From positions 1 to 26,423 of the IMG/VR virus record IMGVR_UViG_3300025107_000011: DNA of 26,423 nucleotides, one strand, 5' to 3'. Below the pieces are notes generated by a model. It saw nothing but the letters and a program-made list of their open reading frames with translations, was not told where the DNA came from and made no database searches. Position numbers and translations under genes: made by a program. Below are positions 12,726 through 20,757 of the stretch, in pieces. The DNA is from a virus. Every line of letters starts with the position of its first letter. Position 1 is the first letter of the stretch.

Positions 12726-13628
12726 ATGTTAACCGCCGCGCAGATTGCAGCACTACACACCACGCTCAAGGCAAGATTCAATGCAGGTCTTGCCGCCTCA
12801 CCGGACAACTGGAAGAAAGTCGCCAAGCTGATCAACAGCGACGGAAAATCCAATACCTACGCCTGGCTGTCGCAGTTCCCCGCATTCCGCGAATGGGTCG
12901 GTGCGCGTTTGCATAAGAACTTGTCGGAAAAAGCGTACACCGTCGTGAACCGGAAGTTTGAGAGCACCATTGATGTGCTGCGTACCGACATCGAAGACGA
13001 TAATTTCAGTCAGTACGGCGGTATTGCCGAGAGTTTCGGCCAGTCTGTCGTGGATATGAAGAACGACTTGATTTTCCAAGCGCTGCAAGCAGGTTTCACC
13101 AGTCTGTGCTACGACGATCAATTTTTCTTCGACGTCGATCACCCGACGGCGGCAAACGAAGACGGCACGGGCGCAATTACGGTGCAAAGCAACGTGCAGG
13201 CGGGTTTGCTTGAGCCCTGGGTGTTACTTTGTACCGAGCGCGCACCGAGCGCGATCTATCTGCAGGAGCGCATCGCGGCGCAGTTTGAATCGCTCACCAG
13301 CACGAATACCACGCAAGTGTTCGAACAAGACTCGTATGCCTTCGGCGGCCGCTGGCGCGGTGCGGCGGCGTATGGCTTCTGGCAGTGCGCGTTTGGCTCA
13401 AAGGCCGCACTGGATGCGACAAACTTCAATGCGGCTTACACCGCGATGATGAAGTTCAAAGGGGACGGCAATCGCAAACTGGGCATCACGCCAGATCTGC
13501 TGGTCGTCGGCCCCGACAACCAGGCGGCAGCTGAAGCGTTGCTCAAGGCGGCTCAAAGCGCCAACGGCGCTTCAAACATCAACTACAACAAGGTGAAGTT
13601 GCTGGTTACGCCCTGGTTAGGTCTGTAA
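12726..13628 (+). CDS. T: major head (capsid) protein, Mu gpT-like
   Basis: A 300-residue protein recognised as Mu gpT, the icosahedral shell subunit. Characteristic segments are the start LTAAQIAALHTTLKARFNAG, WKKVAKLINSDGKSNTYAWL (29-48), the WVGARLHKNLSEKAYTVVNR region around 57-76, FESTIDVLRTDIEDDNFSQY and YDDQFFFDVDHPTA near 129-142. It lies 59 bases after the protease-scaffold gene, as in Mu. The ribosome site is weak (GGATAAAAAACC) compared with the expected high expression, which may instead be set by mRNA level. Confidence 0.94.
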   Translation: MLTAAQIAALHTTLKARFNAGLAASPDNWKKVAKLINSDGKSNTYAWLSQFPAFREWVGARLHKNLSEKAYTVVNRKFESTIDVLRTDIEDDNFSQYGGIAESFGQSVVDMKNDLIFQALQAGFTSLCYDDQFFFDVDHPTAANEDGTGAITVQSNVQAGLLEPWVLLCTERAPSAIYLQERIAAQFESLTSTNTTQVFEQDSYAFGGRWRGAAAYGFWQCAFGSKAALDATNFNAAYTAMMKFKGDGNRKLGITPDLLVVGPDNQAAAEALLKAAQSANGASNINYNKVKLLVTPWLGL

Positions 13629-13694
13629 CAAACGACTCTCGACACAGGGGGCGGCATGCCGTTCCCCTGCTTGATAACGCAAAAGAGGTAAGCG

Positions 13695-14132
13695 ATGAAA
13701 AAATTATATATCCGCATTATGGTTGGTCTGGTAATGGCCCGCCATTTCCGTTGTGGCACCGAGTTTTCCGGCAAATGGAAGACGGTCGATGCCGATGCCG
13801 CCACCGAAACAAGTTACCGCGAAGATCAGTGTCTGGAAGTCTCCGAAATCAAGCCGCTGGATTTCGTTGATCCGGACGCCGCTGCCGCCGAAGCTCAAGC
13901 AACTGCTGATGCTCTGGCATCTTCCCAAGTTATTGCTCCGACTGATCCCGCCGTGCGCGCAGAGGCTATCAAGGTCGCCATCGCCCAGCTGGATGTAGGC
14001 AATGCCTCGTTGTGGACTGGCAACAACGTACCGAAGGTCGAGGCGATCATTGCGATCACTGGCTGGCCAGTTTCTGCGGCTGAGCGCGATGTAGTTTTCA
14101 ATGAAATCGTCGTTCAAGGTGTTGCCGAATAA
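13695..14132 (+). CDS. Mu gp35-like / HI1506-like head-region protein
   Basis: A 145-residue protein between the major head protein and gp36, where Mu carries gp35. The N-terminal part (MKKLYIRIMVGLVMARHFRC, then FSGKWKTVDADA) and the C-terminal 50 residues (VRAEAIKVAIAQLDVGNASL, followed by KVEAIIAITGWPVSA) resemble the two-part proteins of Mu-like phages such as FluMu. The C-terminal module has the LD...W...PKV.AI......S..ER pattern of a small helical domain, often seen in these connector proteins. A linker of alanine-rich residues lies between. The ATG follows AGAGGTAAGC. The stop overlaps the gp36 start. Function is probably in head completion or decoration; uncertain. Confidence 0.65.
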   Translation: MKKLYIRIMVGLVMARHFRCGTEFSGKWKTVDADAATETSYREDQCLEVSEIKPLDFVDPDAAAAEAQATADALASSQVIAPTDPAVRAEAIKVAIAQLDVGNASLWTGNNVPKVEAIIAITGWPVSAAERDVVFNEIVVQGVAE

Positions 14133-14629
14133 TGGGCTTCGCCACCCGATCTGATTTGCTGGCGCGATCCAATGCCCGTCGTCTGGCCCAGCTGGCTGTT
14201 CCTACCGACGTGGCGATGTTGCCGGATCATGCCTTGCGTGCCGCAATCGAGGGGGGAGTACTCACGGGCTACACCGCAGATGAGCAGGCTGTCATTGCAC
14301 AGGCTTTGCACGCGATTGACACGGCACTGACCGATGCGGACGAACTGGTAGTGAGCTTCGGTATTCCGGCAATCGTTCGCACGCCGTTGCTGGCGCGGCT
14401 GGCATCCACCATTGCGCTGTTCTACTTACAGGGCGGCGAGCGCATGACGGAACCGGTGCAGAAGGCGTATGACGCGGCGGTAGAGACGTTCCGTCAACAT
14501 GCCAATGGCAAGCTGAATCTGCTTCCACCTTTGCCGACCGATCCGGTGCTGGTCGATGGTGGTGCAGAGATTGCATCCAGTCCAGGTCGTTATGTGGCAT
14601 CGGCAGGATCAACAGGGAACGGCTGGTGA
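14132..14629 (+). CDS. Mu gp36-like head-tail connector (DUF1320)
   Basis: A 165-residue protein matching the DUF1320/gp36 family of head-tail joining proteins in Mu-like phages. It begins FATRSDLLARSNARRLAQLA, the usual helical opening. A middle segment with ALHAIDTALTDADELVVSFG precedes RTPLLARLASTIALFYLQGG at about 88-107, and the tail is rich in proline. It overlaps the preceding stop (TAATG) and its own stop is overlapped by the GTG of gp37 (GTGA), so the head-tail genes are coupled. It probably acts as an adaptor below the portal. Confidence 0.86.
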   Translation: MGFATRSDLLARSNARRLAQLAVPTDVAMLPDHALRAAIEGGVLTGYTADEQAVIAQALHAIDTALTDADELVVSFGIPAIVRTPLLARLASTIALFYLQGGERMTEPVQKAYDAAVETFRQHANGKLNLLPPLPTDPVLVDGGAEIASSPGRYVASAGSTGNGW

Positions 14630-15108
14630 TTTCGCTCACTCCGCTGATCTTGCACCTGACGCCGAAACCGGTTGGCTTTGACGGGATTTGGTTCAGGCAA
14701 GTGGCGGGTGCTGCGGAATATGCCAGGTTAAACCGCGACGCGTTGCCGTTGCCTGCTGCCTGGGTAGTACGCGCCGGCGACAAGGTGCGCCATGCGGGTA
14801 TCGGGCTGGAAGATACGGACTTTGTGTTTGATGTGGTGATCGCAATTGAAAACGTGCGCACGCATACCCAGGGCGACACTGATGATGAGCTGCTGAAGTA
14901 TCGCCGGGCCGTGAAGAGTTTGCTGCTGGGCTGGGAGATTGAGCAGGATGTACGCCCGATCAAGTGGGATGGCGGGCAGATTCTTGAATACACCGATGGC
15001 GATATTTACTGGCGTGACCGTTATGAATTCACCGCTTTGATTAGCAATTATTTAGCCGACCCCGTTCCGGCTTACAACGGGCTAACTTTAACAGGAGGCA
15101 GATTATGA
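14626..15108 (+). CDS. Mu gp37-like tail-completion protein (DUF1834)
   Basis: A 160-residue protein in the position of Mu gp37. The GTG start at 14626 overlaps the previous stop. Features are PLILHLTPKPVGFDGIWFRQ, then LPLPAAWVVRAGDKVR at about 41-56, VFDVVIAIENVRTHTQGDTD near 67-86 and ILEYTDGDIYWRDRYEFTAL near 119-138. This fits DUF1834/gp37-type proteins, thought to be tail terminators that cap the tube before head attachment. The stop is overlapped by the sheath ATG, whose site AGGAGG is inside this gene. Confidence 0.86.
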   Translation: MISLTPLILHLTPKPVGFDGIWFRQVAGAAEYARLNRDALPLPAAWVVRAGDKVRHAGIGLEDTDFVFDVVIAIENVRTHTQGDTDDELLKYRRAVKSLLLGWEIEQDVRPIKWDGGQILEYTDGDIYWRDRYEFTALISNYLADPVPAYNGLTLTGGRL

Positions 15109-16568
15109 TTTCGTTTCAAAACATTCCACCCGCACTGCGTTATCCCGGTGCCTACGTCGAAATCGACGGCTCTATGGCGGGTCTGGGCGGCGATATTCCC
15201 GGCGTGTTGCTGGTCGGGCAAAAGTTACCTGTCGGCACGGCACCCGCCGGCACCATCGTTCGCTTGTCGAGCGTGGCAGATGCCATCGCCAAAGCAGGTG
15301 CCGGGTCGATGCTGGCCAACATGGCCGCACGCTACCGCGCGATTGATCCGGTGCTGGATATTTACATGTTGCCCTATGCCGATAATGTGGCCGGGGTAGC
15401 CGCTGCCGGCACGATTACGGTAATAGCCGCGCCTGCCGCTAGCGGCACGTTGGCTCTGTACATCGCGGGTGTCCTGGTGAATGTGGGCATCACATCAGGC
15501 GCGACACCCGCCGCCGTGGCCACGGCGATTGCTGCGGCTATCACCGCAAGCGGTAGCGCTGTGATGGTGACAGCGGCAGCGGTCGCAACTGTCGTTACAC
15601 TGACCTCGATACACAAGGGCAGTTGCGGAAACGACATCGATCTGCGCACCAGCATCTATGGCGAGCCGACCCCGGCAGGCCTAGGGTTGTCGATTGTTGC
15701 GATGACCGGCGGCGCGGGAGACCCGGTGCCGGGCGATCTGCATCAGATCATCGGGCAAAACTGGTATCGCTATGTGGCGCTCGGCATCAACGATGCCGCC
15801 ACGCTGGCCGCCTGGGCAGCTGAGAGCAAAGTGCGCTACCTGCCGCCGATTCAGGCCGGATTCCGCGCCTTCACCGCATTTCGCGGCGACTATGCCAGTG
15901 CAGCAACATTCGGTCTCACCAAGAACTACGAGCATATTTCTGCGCTGTCGTTATTCGTCAATCCGACCTCGCCCTGGGAAGCAGCCGCGATGGTATGCGC
16001 CGCCGCCGCGCCGCGTCTGTACAACAACCCGGTGGAATCGCTGGAAGGCGTTCCCTTGCCTGGCATGATCGGGCTGGCCTATCACGACTGGACGAACGCC
16101 AACAGCCTGCTGTTTAAGGGCATGAGCGTGATGCAGGTGGCGAAGGATGGTTCGTGCAGTATCAAGCGGCTGGTCTCGATGTACCAGTATCGGCCTGATG
16201 GCAGTGCCGATGATTCGTATCTGGACATCAACGCCGCAGAGGTGATGGAACGCATCCGCTATGAGCAACGCATCGGAGCTATCAAGCAGTTCACCGGCAC
16301 GGCAGCGGCGAAGAGCAACGAAGGATACCGCCCCGGCTTGCGCATCACTACCGTGGATGACGTGCGCTCCTATCTGCTGACGTTGTACAAGCTAAAACTG
16401 ATGCAGGAGTTCGGCTGGGTACAGGAATACGAGTTCTATAAAACGAAGCTGGTGGTCGAACAGGATCCGACTAACCCGAGCCGCTTCAATTATCTGGATA
16501 CGCCGGTGGTGTTGTCGCCGTTCTACATCCTGGCAGGCCGCAGCCAGTTCAGAAAGACAGCGGCATAG
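15105..16568 (+). CDS. L: contractile tail sheath protein, Mu gpL-like
   Basis: A 487-residue sheath subunit. The N-terminus (FQNIPPALRYPGAYVEIDGS) and DIPGVLLVGQKLPVGTA are typical of Mu-type sheath proteins. A central variable insertion, residues 95-200, is rich in alanine, glycine and threonine. The conserved C-terminal region includes LPGMIGLAYHDWTNANSLLF, then a segment with the conserved RLVSMYQYRPDGSADDSYLD near 354-373, and DDVRSYLLTLYKLKLM. The C-terminus ends RSQFRKTAA. The sheath surrounds the tube and contracts on infection. AGGAGG lies 8 bases upstream of the ATG. The tube gene begins 58 bases further on. Confidence 0.95.
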   Translation: MISFQNIPPALRYPGAYVEIDGSMAGLGGDIPGVLLVGQKLPVGTAPAGTIVRLSSVADAIAKAGAGSMLANMAARYRAIDPVLDIYMLPYADNVAGVAAAGTITVIAAPAASGTLALYIAGVLVNVGITSGATPAAVATAIAAAITASGSAVMVTAAAVATVVTLTSIHKGSCGNDIDLRTSIYGEPTPAGLGLSIVAMTGGAGDPVPGDLHQIIGQNWYRYVALGINDAATLAAWAAESKVRYLPPIQAGFRAFTAFRGDYASAATFGLTKNYEHISALSLFVNPTSPWEAAAMVCAAAAPRLYNNPVESLEGVPLPGMIGLAYHDWTNANSLLFKGMSVMQVAKDGSCSIKRLVSMYQYRPDGSADDSYLDINAAEVMERIRYEQRIGAIKQFTGTAAAKSNEGYRPGLRITTVDDVRSYLLTLYKLKLMQEFGWVQEYEFYKTKLVVEQDPTNPSRFNYLDTPVVLSPFYILAGRSQFRKTAA

Positions 16569-16626
16569 GTAGGGTTCCAACCCAACCATATCTGGCGATT
16601 AAAACGTATTCACAGGAGATTTAAAC

Positions 16627-16986
16627 ATGCAACTCAATAATATCCGCACCGTTTCGGTGCCTTCAATCGGTAAGCTGCAACTGGCCGATAAACCGGGTAC
16701 GTTTACGCCGAGCGGTGTGAAGCGCGACCACAAGGGCGGCCGCCTCGCCGAAGACGGCGGTTATACCGAAACGGGTACGCCTGCCAAACTGGAGTTGTCC
16801 ATCAACCTGCATGGCGGCGTGGACGTATCGGCTTTGAATAACATCAAGGATGAAACGGTCACGGTGCGACTGGCCGACGGACATGTACATCATCTGCCGA
16901 TGGCCTTTGTCACCGAGCCGATTGGCGTGGGCGACGGCGAAAGCAAGCTGACCATCATGGCTAACATTTCTGAACAAATTTCGTAG
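16627..16986 (+). CDS. M: tail tube protein, Mu gpM-like
   Basis: A 119-residue protein forming the inner tube through which DNA passes. Recognised by gene order after the sheath and by the family pattern: TVSVPSIGKLQLADKPGTFT at 9-28, a glycine-rich loop (HKGGRLAEDGGYTETG), then PAKLELSINLHGGVDVSALN and GDGESKLTIMANISEQIS at the end. The size fits Mu gpM (118 residues as I recall). An AGGAGA site precedes the ATG. It ends eight bases before the tail chaperone gene. Confidence 0.92.
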   Translation: MQLNNIRTVSVPSIGKLQLADKPGTFTPSGVKRDHKGGRLAEDGGYTETGTPAKLELSINLHGGVDVSALNNIKDETVTVRLADGHVHHLPMAFVTEPIGVGDGESKLTIMANISEQIS

Positions 16987-16994
16987 GAACGACG

Positions 16995-17264
16995 ATGAAA
17001 ACCTTGACGCTTAAACACCCGATAATCGTCGGTAAAACGACGATTGAAGAACTGAAATTCCGCGACCACGCGACTGCAGATGACCTGCTGGCCTTTGATG
17101 AGCGTGGTGCCAACCGTCAGACCATCGTGCTGATCGCCAACCTGACCGGCACCGACGAAGAACTGATTAAAAAACTGCATGTCACGGACTATCGTGCTGC
17201 CGATGCCATCGCCTCAGAGTTGATCAAGCCTGAGGCTGACGAAAAAAACGCGCCCGGGTCCTGA
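16995..17264 (+). CDS. tail assembly chaperone, zero-frame product (Mu gp41-like)
   Basis: An 89-residue protein between tube and tape-measure genes, the position of tail-assembly chaperones (lambda G, Mu gp41). It has LKHPIIVGKTTIEELKFRDH at 6-25 and DDLLAFDERGANRQTIVLIA near 28-47, typical of Mu gp41. These proteins bind the tape measure and keep it soluble while the tube grows. The gene contains A_AAA_AAC at 17243-17249 near its end, which yields a longer product. The zero frame stops at TGA 17262-17264 after DEKNAPGS. Confidence 0.9.
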   Translation: MKTLTLKHPIIVGKTTIEELKFRDHATADDLLAFDERGANRQTIVLIANLTGTDEELIKKLHVTDYRAADAIASELIKPEADEKNAPGS

Positions 17265-17389
17265 CCGCCTGTGCCCTCGTAGCCCGAGGGCTGCATCAGG
17301 ACTTGCGCTATGTAAAATCGCTGCCCCTGGCTGAGTTGTTTATATGGGCGAAGATAGCGGCGGCGATGGAACAAAGGAAGTTTGATTGA
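16995..17389 (+). CDS. frameshifted tail assembly chaperone (about 131 residues)
   Basis: A -1 slip at 17243-17249 joins 85 codons of the chaperone to a second frame that stays open to TGA 17387-17389. The extension reads RARVLTACALVARGLHQDLR and then VKSLPLAELFIWAKIAAAM, followed by a short basic end. The W, A and AM pattern is the usual C-terminal domain of gpGT-type extensions, which contacts the tape measure. The extension has no start codon or ribosome site of its own, and the frame has no other explanation. In Mu the equivalent overlap uses a different (-2) shift as I recall. Joining must be proven by protein or ribosome data. Confidence 0.85.
17243..17249 (+). other. programmed -1 ribosomal frameshift site
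   Basis: In the zero frame the codons read GAA AAA AAC, making the canonical X_XXY_YYZ heptamer A_AAA_AAC. It is 12 bases before the zero-frame stop codon (TGA 17262). The -1 frame continues for 46 codons. A 7-bp stem with five-base loop, GCCCTCG and CGAGGGC (17273-17291), lies 23 bases downstream. The spacer is longer than the usual 5-9 bases, so its stimulating role is uncertain. Confidence 0.9.
17273..17291 (+). other. possible frameshift-stimulating stem-loop
   Basis: GCCCTCG (17273-17279) pairs perfectly with CGAGGGC (17285-17291) around loop TAGCC. It lies downstream of the slippery heptamer, inside the frameshifted extension. There is no T run after it, so it is not a terminator. The role as a stimulator is inference. 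Confidence 0.45.
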
Positions 17390-17426
17390 TAGATGGGCGG
17401 CCAGTTGGTCGCCTTTTTTCATGCCC

Positions 17427-17476
17427 GCTGGAAACGTTTCCAGCCTGAACCCGCCTCGCGCGCACGCGTAAGCTCC
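17427..17476 (+). promoter_or_regulatory. late promoter-like element 3 (tape measure and tail genes)
   Basis: An 18-bp perfect palindrome, GCTGGAAACGTTTCCAGC (17427-17444), is followed by CCTCGCGCGCACG (17454-17466), CG, and TAAGCTCC (17469-17476). The TAAG ends 31 bases past the GGAAACGTTTCC core, as in elements 1 and 2. The tape-measure ATG follows 62 bases after the core. The CCTCGCGCGCACG and TAAGCTCC blocks are shared with element 1 on the opposite strand. It lies in the only true gap (17390-17503) within the tail genes, where a fresh promoter makes sense. Confidence 0.75.
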
Positions 17477-17503
17477 GGACATCCCCCAGTCCTGGAGTCG
17501 TTC

Positions 17504-19576
17504 ATGTCTCAATCCGCCGTTAATGTTGAATTAGCCCTGCGCCTGAAAGACGGCGCAACAGCCGGGCTAAAGTCCGTCACGCAGGCCGCCGTGCAGTCTT
17601 CCGAGAAGACTTCGGCGGCGGCTGTTTCTGCTGCAACCAAGTCCACCAAGGCCGCTGAAGCGTCTGCCAGCAAGTCCGTGGCGGCGATACAAAAGCAGCA
17701 CGACAGCCATATCCAGCTGTATCGGGAGATTGCTTCCGCCCGTGAGCGTCTGGGCGTGCGCTCTGAGCAGGTGATCCGCGATGAGATTCATAAAACAGAA
17801 TCCGCCTACCAGCAGCTTGCGCGTGCCGGCGTGTCCAGTGCGCGTGATCTGGCCCGCGCCCAGGATGCGAGCATCGCCAAGGTGCGGGAATTGCGGCTGG
17901 AGATGGGGGAATTGACCAAGGCGCAACGTCTGCTGCAAGCGGGTCAAGTCGGTGCGGCTGTCACCGCTGGTGCTGTGGTGACAAAGTCGGTTATCGCTAA
18001 CCCGGTCAGGTCTTATGCCGACCTCGAAACTGCTCAGGCCGACTTGAAGATCGCCTTGATGAGCAAGGGCGGGAAAGTATCGGACGCTTATGGCGAAATA
18101 ATGAAGCAAGCGACCGAGCTGGGCAATAAATTACCCGGCTCTACCAAAGATTTCGTCGCGGCGGCGTCTGCCCTGAAAGAACAGGGTATGACGGAACGCG
18201 CGATCACCGGCGGCGGGCTGACAGCATCGGCAAATTTCGGCGTGCTGGCCAACATGGATCAATACCAGTCGGCTACTACTATTGCCAAGATGCGCGAGGC
18301 CTATGGGTTGGGTGCCGATGAATTGCCCGAGATGGCTAACATCATGCAAAAGGCGCGTTATGGCTATGGCATTAGCCCGGATGATTTCAGGGGTGTGGCC
18401 CAGTATGCCGCACCAACTTACAACACACTCGGCTTGACGGGCGCGGATAACGCTAAAAAATTGCTTGCTGTACAGGGTATGGCAGCGGGTGTAGGTCTGG
18501 AAAATACCTCATTCGGCACTAACTTTGCCATGATGCTGCAACGCACTGCGACTATTGATTCACATGTTGGCGAGAATGGCAAGGAAGCCAAAGAGGTGCG
18601 CCAAATACTGGCCGAGTTCGGTATCAAAATGAATTTCTTCAGCAAGCAGGGGAAATTCGCCGGAATCGAGAACATGTTCGCGCAGCTCGAAAAACTCAAG
18701 CCGTTGAGCGATCAGGACAGGATCAGAGTACTGACCAAGATGTTTGGTACCGAAGCGGCTCGGCCTGCTTCTATCATGGTTGAAAAAGGCGGGGTGGCTG
18801 GATTTAAAGAATCATTGGGCAAGCTGGAAAGCCAAGCCGACATGGAAGATCGCATTCGCACGAAAACAAGCACGCTCAGTTCCAAGGGAGAATCATTATC
18901 CGGTACTTGGGAAAACACCAAAGCCAGCGCTGCCAAGGGAATTGGTGAAATGCTGAAAGGCGTGACGGATGGCGTCAATGTGCTCTTGGGCGATTACATT
19001 CAGCCGACTGTCGATAAAAACCCTGGACTCGGGACTGGCGCAATTGCCGGTACGGCTGCCGGGCTGGGATTGGCGACTACGGCCAGTTCGTTGATGGCGC
19101 TGCGGGCAATGATGGGTACGCAAACCGGGCTGCGCATGCTTTCTTCGATTCCCGGCATCACGGCAGTTGCAAATGTCGCCAGCCGATTGCCGGTGGTGCC
19201 TAAAGGAGCCGGGTTGTTCGGTCTCGCCGCCACTGCCGGTGGTGCTGTGCTGTCTTCGGTGGCAGGGGAGGATTCGGTCGCCGCGCGATATGGTTCAGCC
19301 GCGCTGACTGGCGCAGGGCTCGGCGCGACCGTCGGCAGCCTCTTGCCCGGCATCGGGACTGTCGTTGGTGGCGCGATTGGCGGGGTCGGCGGATTGATTG
19401 TCCAGGGCGTCACCGAGGCTTTTAAGTCAGCGCCAGAGCCGAAGCCAACTGAGGTGAACGCGAATCTGACTGTTGGTCTCGCTCCCGGCTTGGTTTTAGT
19501 AGGACAGAAAACGAGTACCACGAGCGGCAATGTGCAGATGCACACCGGTAACTTGTGGCATGGAGCGCCGAGATGA
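17504..19576 (+). CDS. tail tape measure protein
   Basis: A 690-residue protein setting tail length, by its place after the chaperone and by its content. The N-terminal 150 residues are helical with alanine-rich coiled coil (SATKSTKAAEASASKSV). The central region contains ADLETAQADLKIALM and FVAAASALKEQGMTERAITG, typical of TP901-type tape measures. Residues near 500-650 are hydrophobic, glycine- and alanine-rich helices (GTGAIAGTAAGLGLATTASS) that may insert into the host membrane. The ATG at 17504 has a CTGGAG site seven bases upstream. The 37 codons before it are in frame but cross the palindrome, so I exclude them. At roughly 1.5 Angstrom per residue, a tail near 100 nm is expected. Confidence 0.9.
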   Translation: MSQSAVNVELALRLKDGATAGLKSVTQAAVQSSEKTSAAAVSAATKSTKAAEASASKSVAAIQKQHDSHIQLYREIASARERLGVRSEQVIRDEIHKTESAYQQLARAGVSSARDLARAQDASIAKVRELRLEMGELTKAQRLLQAGQVGAAVTAGAVVTKSVIANPVRSYADLETAQADLKIALMSKGGKVSDAYGEIMKQATELGNKLPGSTKDFVAAASALKEQGMTERAITGGGLTASANFGVLANMDQYQSATTIAKMREAYGLGADELPEMANIMQKARYGYGISPDDFRGVAQYAAPTYNTLGLTGADNAKKLLAVQGMAAGVGLENTSFGTNFAMMLQRTATIDSHVGENGKEAKEVRQILAEFGIKMNFFSKQGKFAGIENMFAQLEKLKPLSDQDRIRVLTKMFGTEAARPASIMVEKGGVAGFKESLGKLESQADMEDRIRTKTSTLSSKGESLSGTWENTKASAAKGIGEMLKGVTDGVNVLLGDYIQPTVDKNPGLGTGAIAGTAAGLGLATTASSLMALRAMMGTQTGLRMLSSIPGITAVANVASRLPVVPKGAGLFGLAATAGGAVLSSVAGEDSVAARYGSAALTGAGLGATVGSLLPGIGTVVGGAIGGVGGLIVQGVTEAFKSAPEPKPTEVNANLTVGLAPGLVLVGQKTSTTSGNVQMHTGNLWHGAPR

Positions 19577-20757
19577 TCGCCGCTCCTGCTCTGCCGGGCT
19601 GGGCGCAGCGCATGACCACCGCCTGGTTCAAGGACGACAAGCTCAGTTTTCTGACTGAAAGCCACGACACCAAGGGCGGTCGCCGTCTGGCGATACATGA
19701 GTTCCCCGGCGCTGAAGAACCGGTGGTGGAAGACCTGGGCGGCAAGGCGGGCGAATTCCACCTGAACGCCTATTTCATCGGCCCCGATTACGACCTGTTC
19801 CGCGACAAGTTTTTACTGGCGCTGAATACGCCGGGCGCAGACTGGTTGATGCACCCGTGGCGCGGTCTGCTGTGGGTGCGCGCACATAACTGGTCGGTGC
19901 ACGAGAGTAACGACAAGGGCGGCTATTGCGCGATCAGCGTGGACTTCGTGCCGGGCGGGATGGTGCAAACCATGCTGGTGGATCGCACCGATATGGCCAT
20001 CGCTCGCTTCTCGAAGTTTTCTGATGAATCAGATATGGCCTTTGCGCCGAATCCGATGAATGCGAGCGATTTTGCCAAGTTTCTTGCCGCTGTTTCGGCG
20101 CAGCTCGACAAGTTGCGCGACGTGCTTGCGATGGCGCAATTGCCTTTGACAATGCTGCACCAGGTGATGGGTGTAATTCAGGGGATCAAAGGCGATCTGG
20201 CCACGTTGATGGCCTTGCCGGGCGCTTATGCGGCGGCTCTAAACTCGCTGTCTGGCATGTTGGGGCTCGGCTTGGACTCCGTGGCCACGGATGTGGCGGA
20301 CGTGGCTCGCCCCCGTCTGGTTGCCGCCTTAACAAAGCAGGCAGCCAGCGCACTTCCTGTAGCAGGTTTGCTGGATTATTCGCCCGCGCTGCTCGCTACC
20401 ATCGCCAGCGAGGCCGCATTACGCAGCCGGTTGCTGGTGGTGGCAGCGTTGCAGGCGGCCTTGGCAGATTATCGTGAAGCCTGGGTGCGCGATGCTGCAC
20501 TGGCGAGTGTGGTGACGGCGATCGATGCGCTGCTGCCCGCGATGTCCGACCCTGTCTTCCAGGCGGCTGTATCGGCGCGCACGGCGTTGATCGATGCACT
20601 AATGGCGCAGAACCTTGTCCCGTCGAATTTCCGGGATGTTGTGAACGCCACGCCGGCCACGGTGCTGGCGCATCGCATGGGAATTGATGAAGCGGTGTTC
20701 CTGGCGCAAAACAAACCGCGCCATCCATTATTTGTGCGGGAGCGTGTCTATGATTAA
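19573..20757 (+). CDS. N: DNA circulation protein, Mu gpN-like
   Basis: A 394-residue protein of the Mu N family, a baseplate hub-linked protein with an N-terminal domain named for DNA circularisation. The start is ATG 19573, overlapping the tape-measure stop (ATGA) with GGAG eight bases upstream; an in-frame GTG lies at 19555. The conserved N-terminal domain shows WFKDDKLSFLTESHDTKGGR at 18-37, VEDLGGKAGEFHLNAYFIGP near 52-71 and HPWRGLLWVRAHNWSVHESN near 94-113. The rest, from residue 130 on, is a long helical, alanine-rich domain. It overlaps the next gene by eight bases. Confidence 0.9.
   Translation: MIAAPALPGWAQRMTTAWFKDDKLSFLTESHDTKGGRRLAIHEFPGAEEPVVEDLGGKAGEFHLNAYFIGPDYDLFRDKFLLALNTPGADWLMHPWRGLLWVRAHNWSVHESNDKGGYCAISVDFVPGGMVQTMLVDRTDMAIARFSKFSDESDMAFAPNPMNASDFAKFLAAVSAQLDKLRDVLAMAQLPLTMLHQVMGVIQGIKGDLATLMALPGAYAAALNSLSGMLGLGLDSVATDVADVARPRLVAALTKQAASALPVAGLLDYSPALLATIASEAALRSRLLVVAALQAALADYREAWVRDAALASVVTAIDALLPAMSDPVFQAAVSARTALIDALMAQNLVPSNFRDVVNATPATVLAHRMGIDEAVFLAQNKPRHPLFVRERVYD

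Noticed and set aside
17393-17503. 37-codon in-frame extension at the start of the tape-measure gene
   Set aside because: It runs across the palindrome and has no ribosome site; ATG 17504 has GGAG at the right distance.
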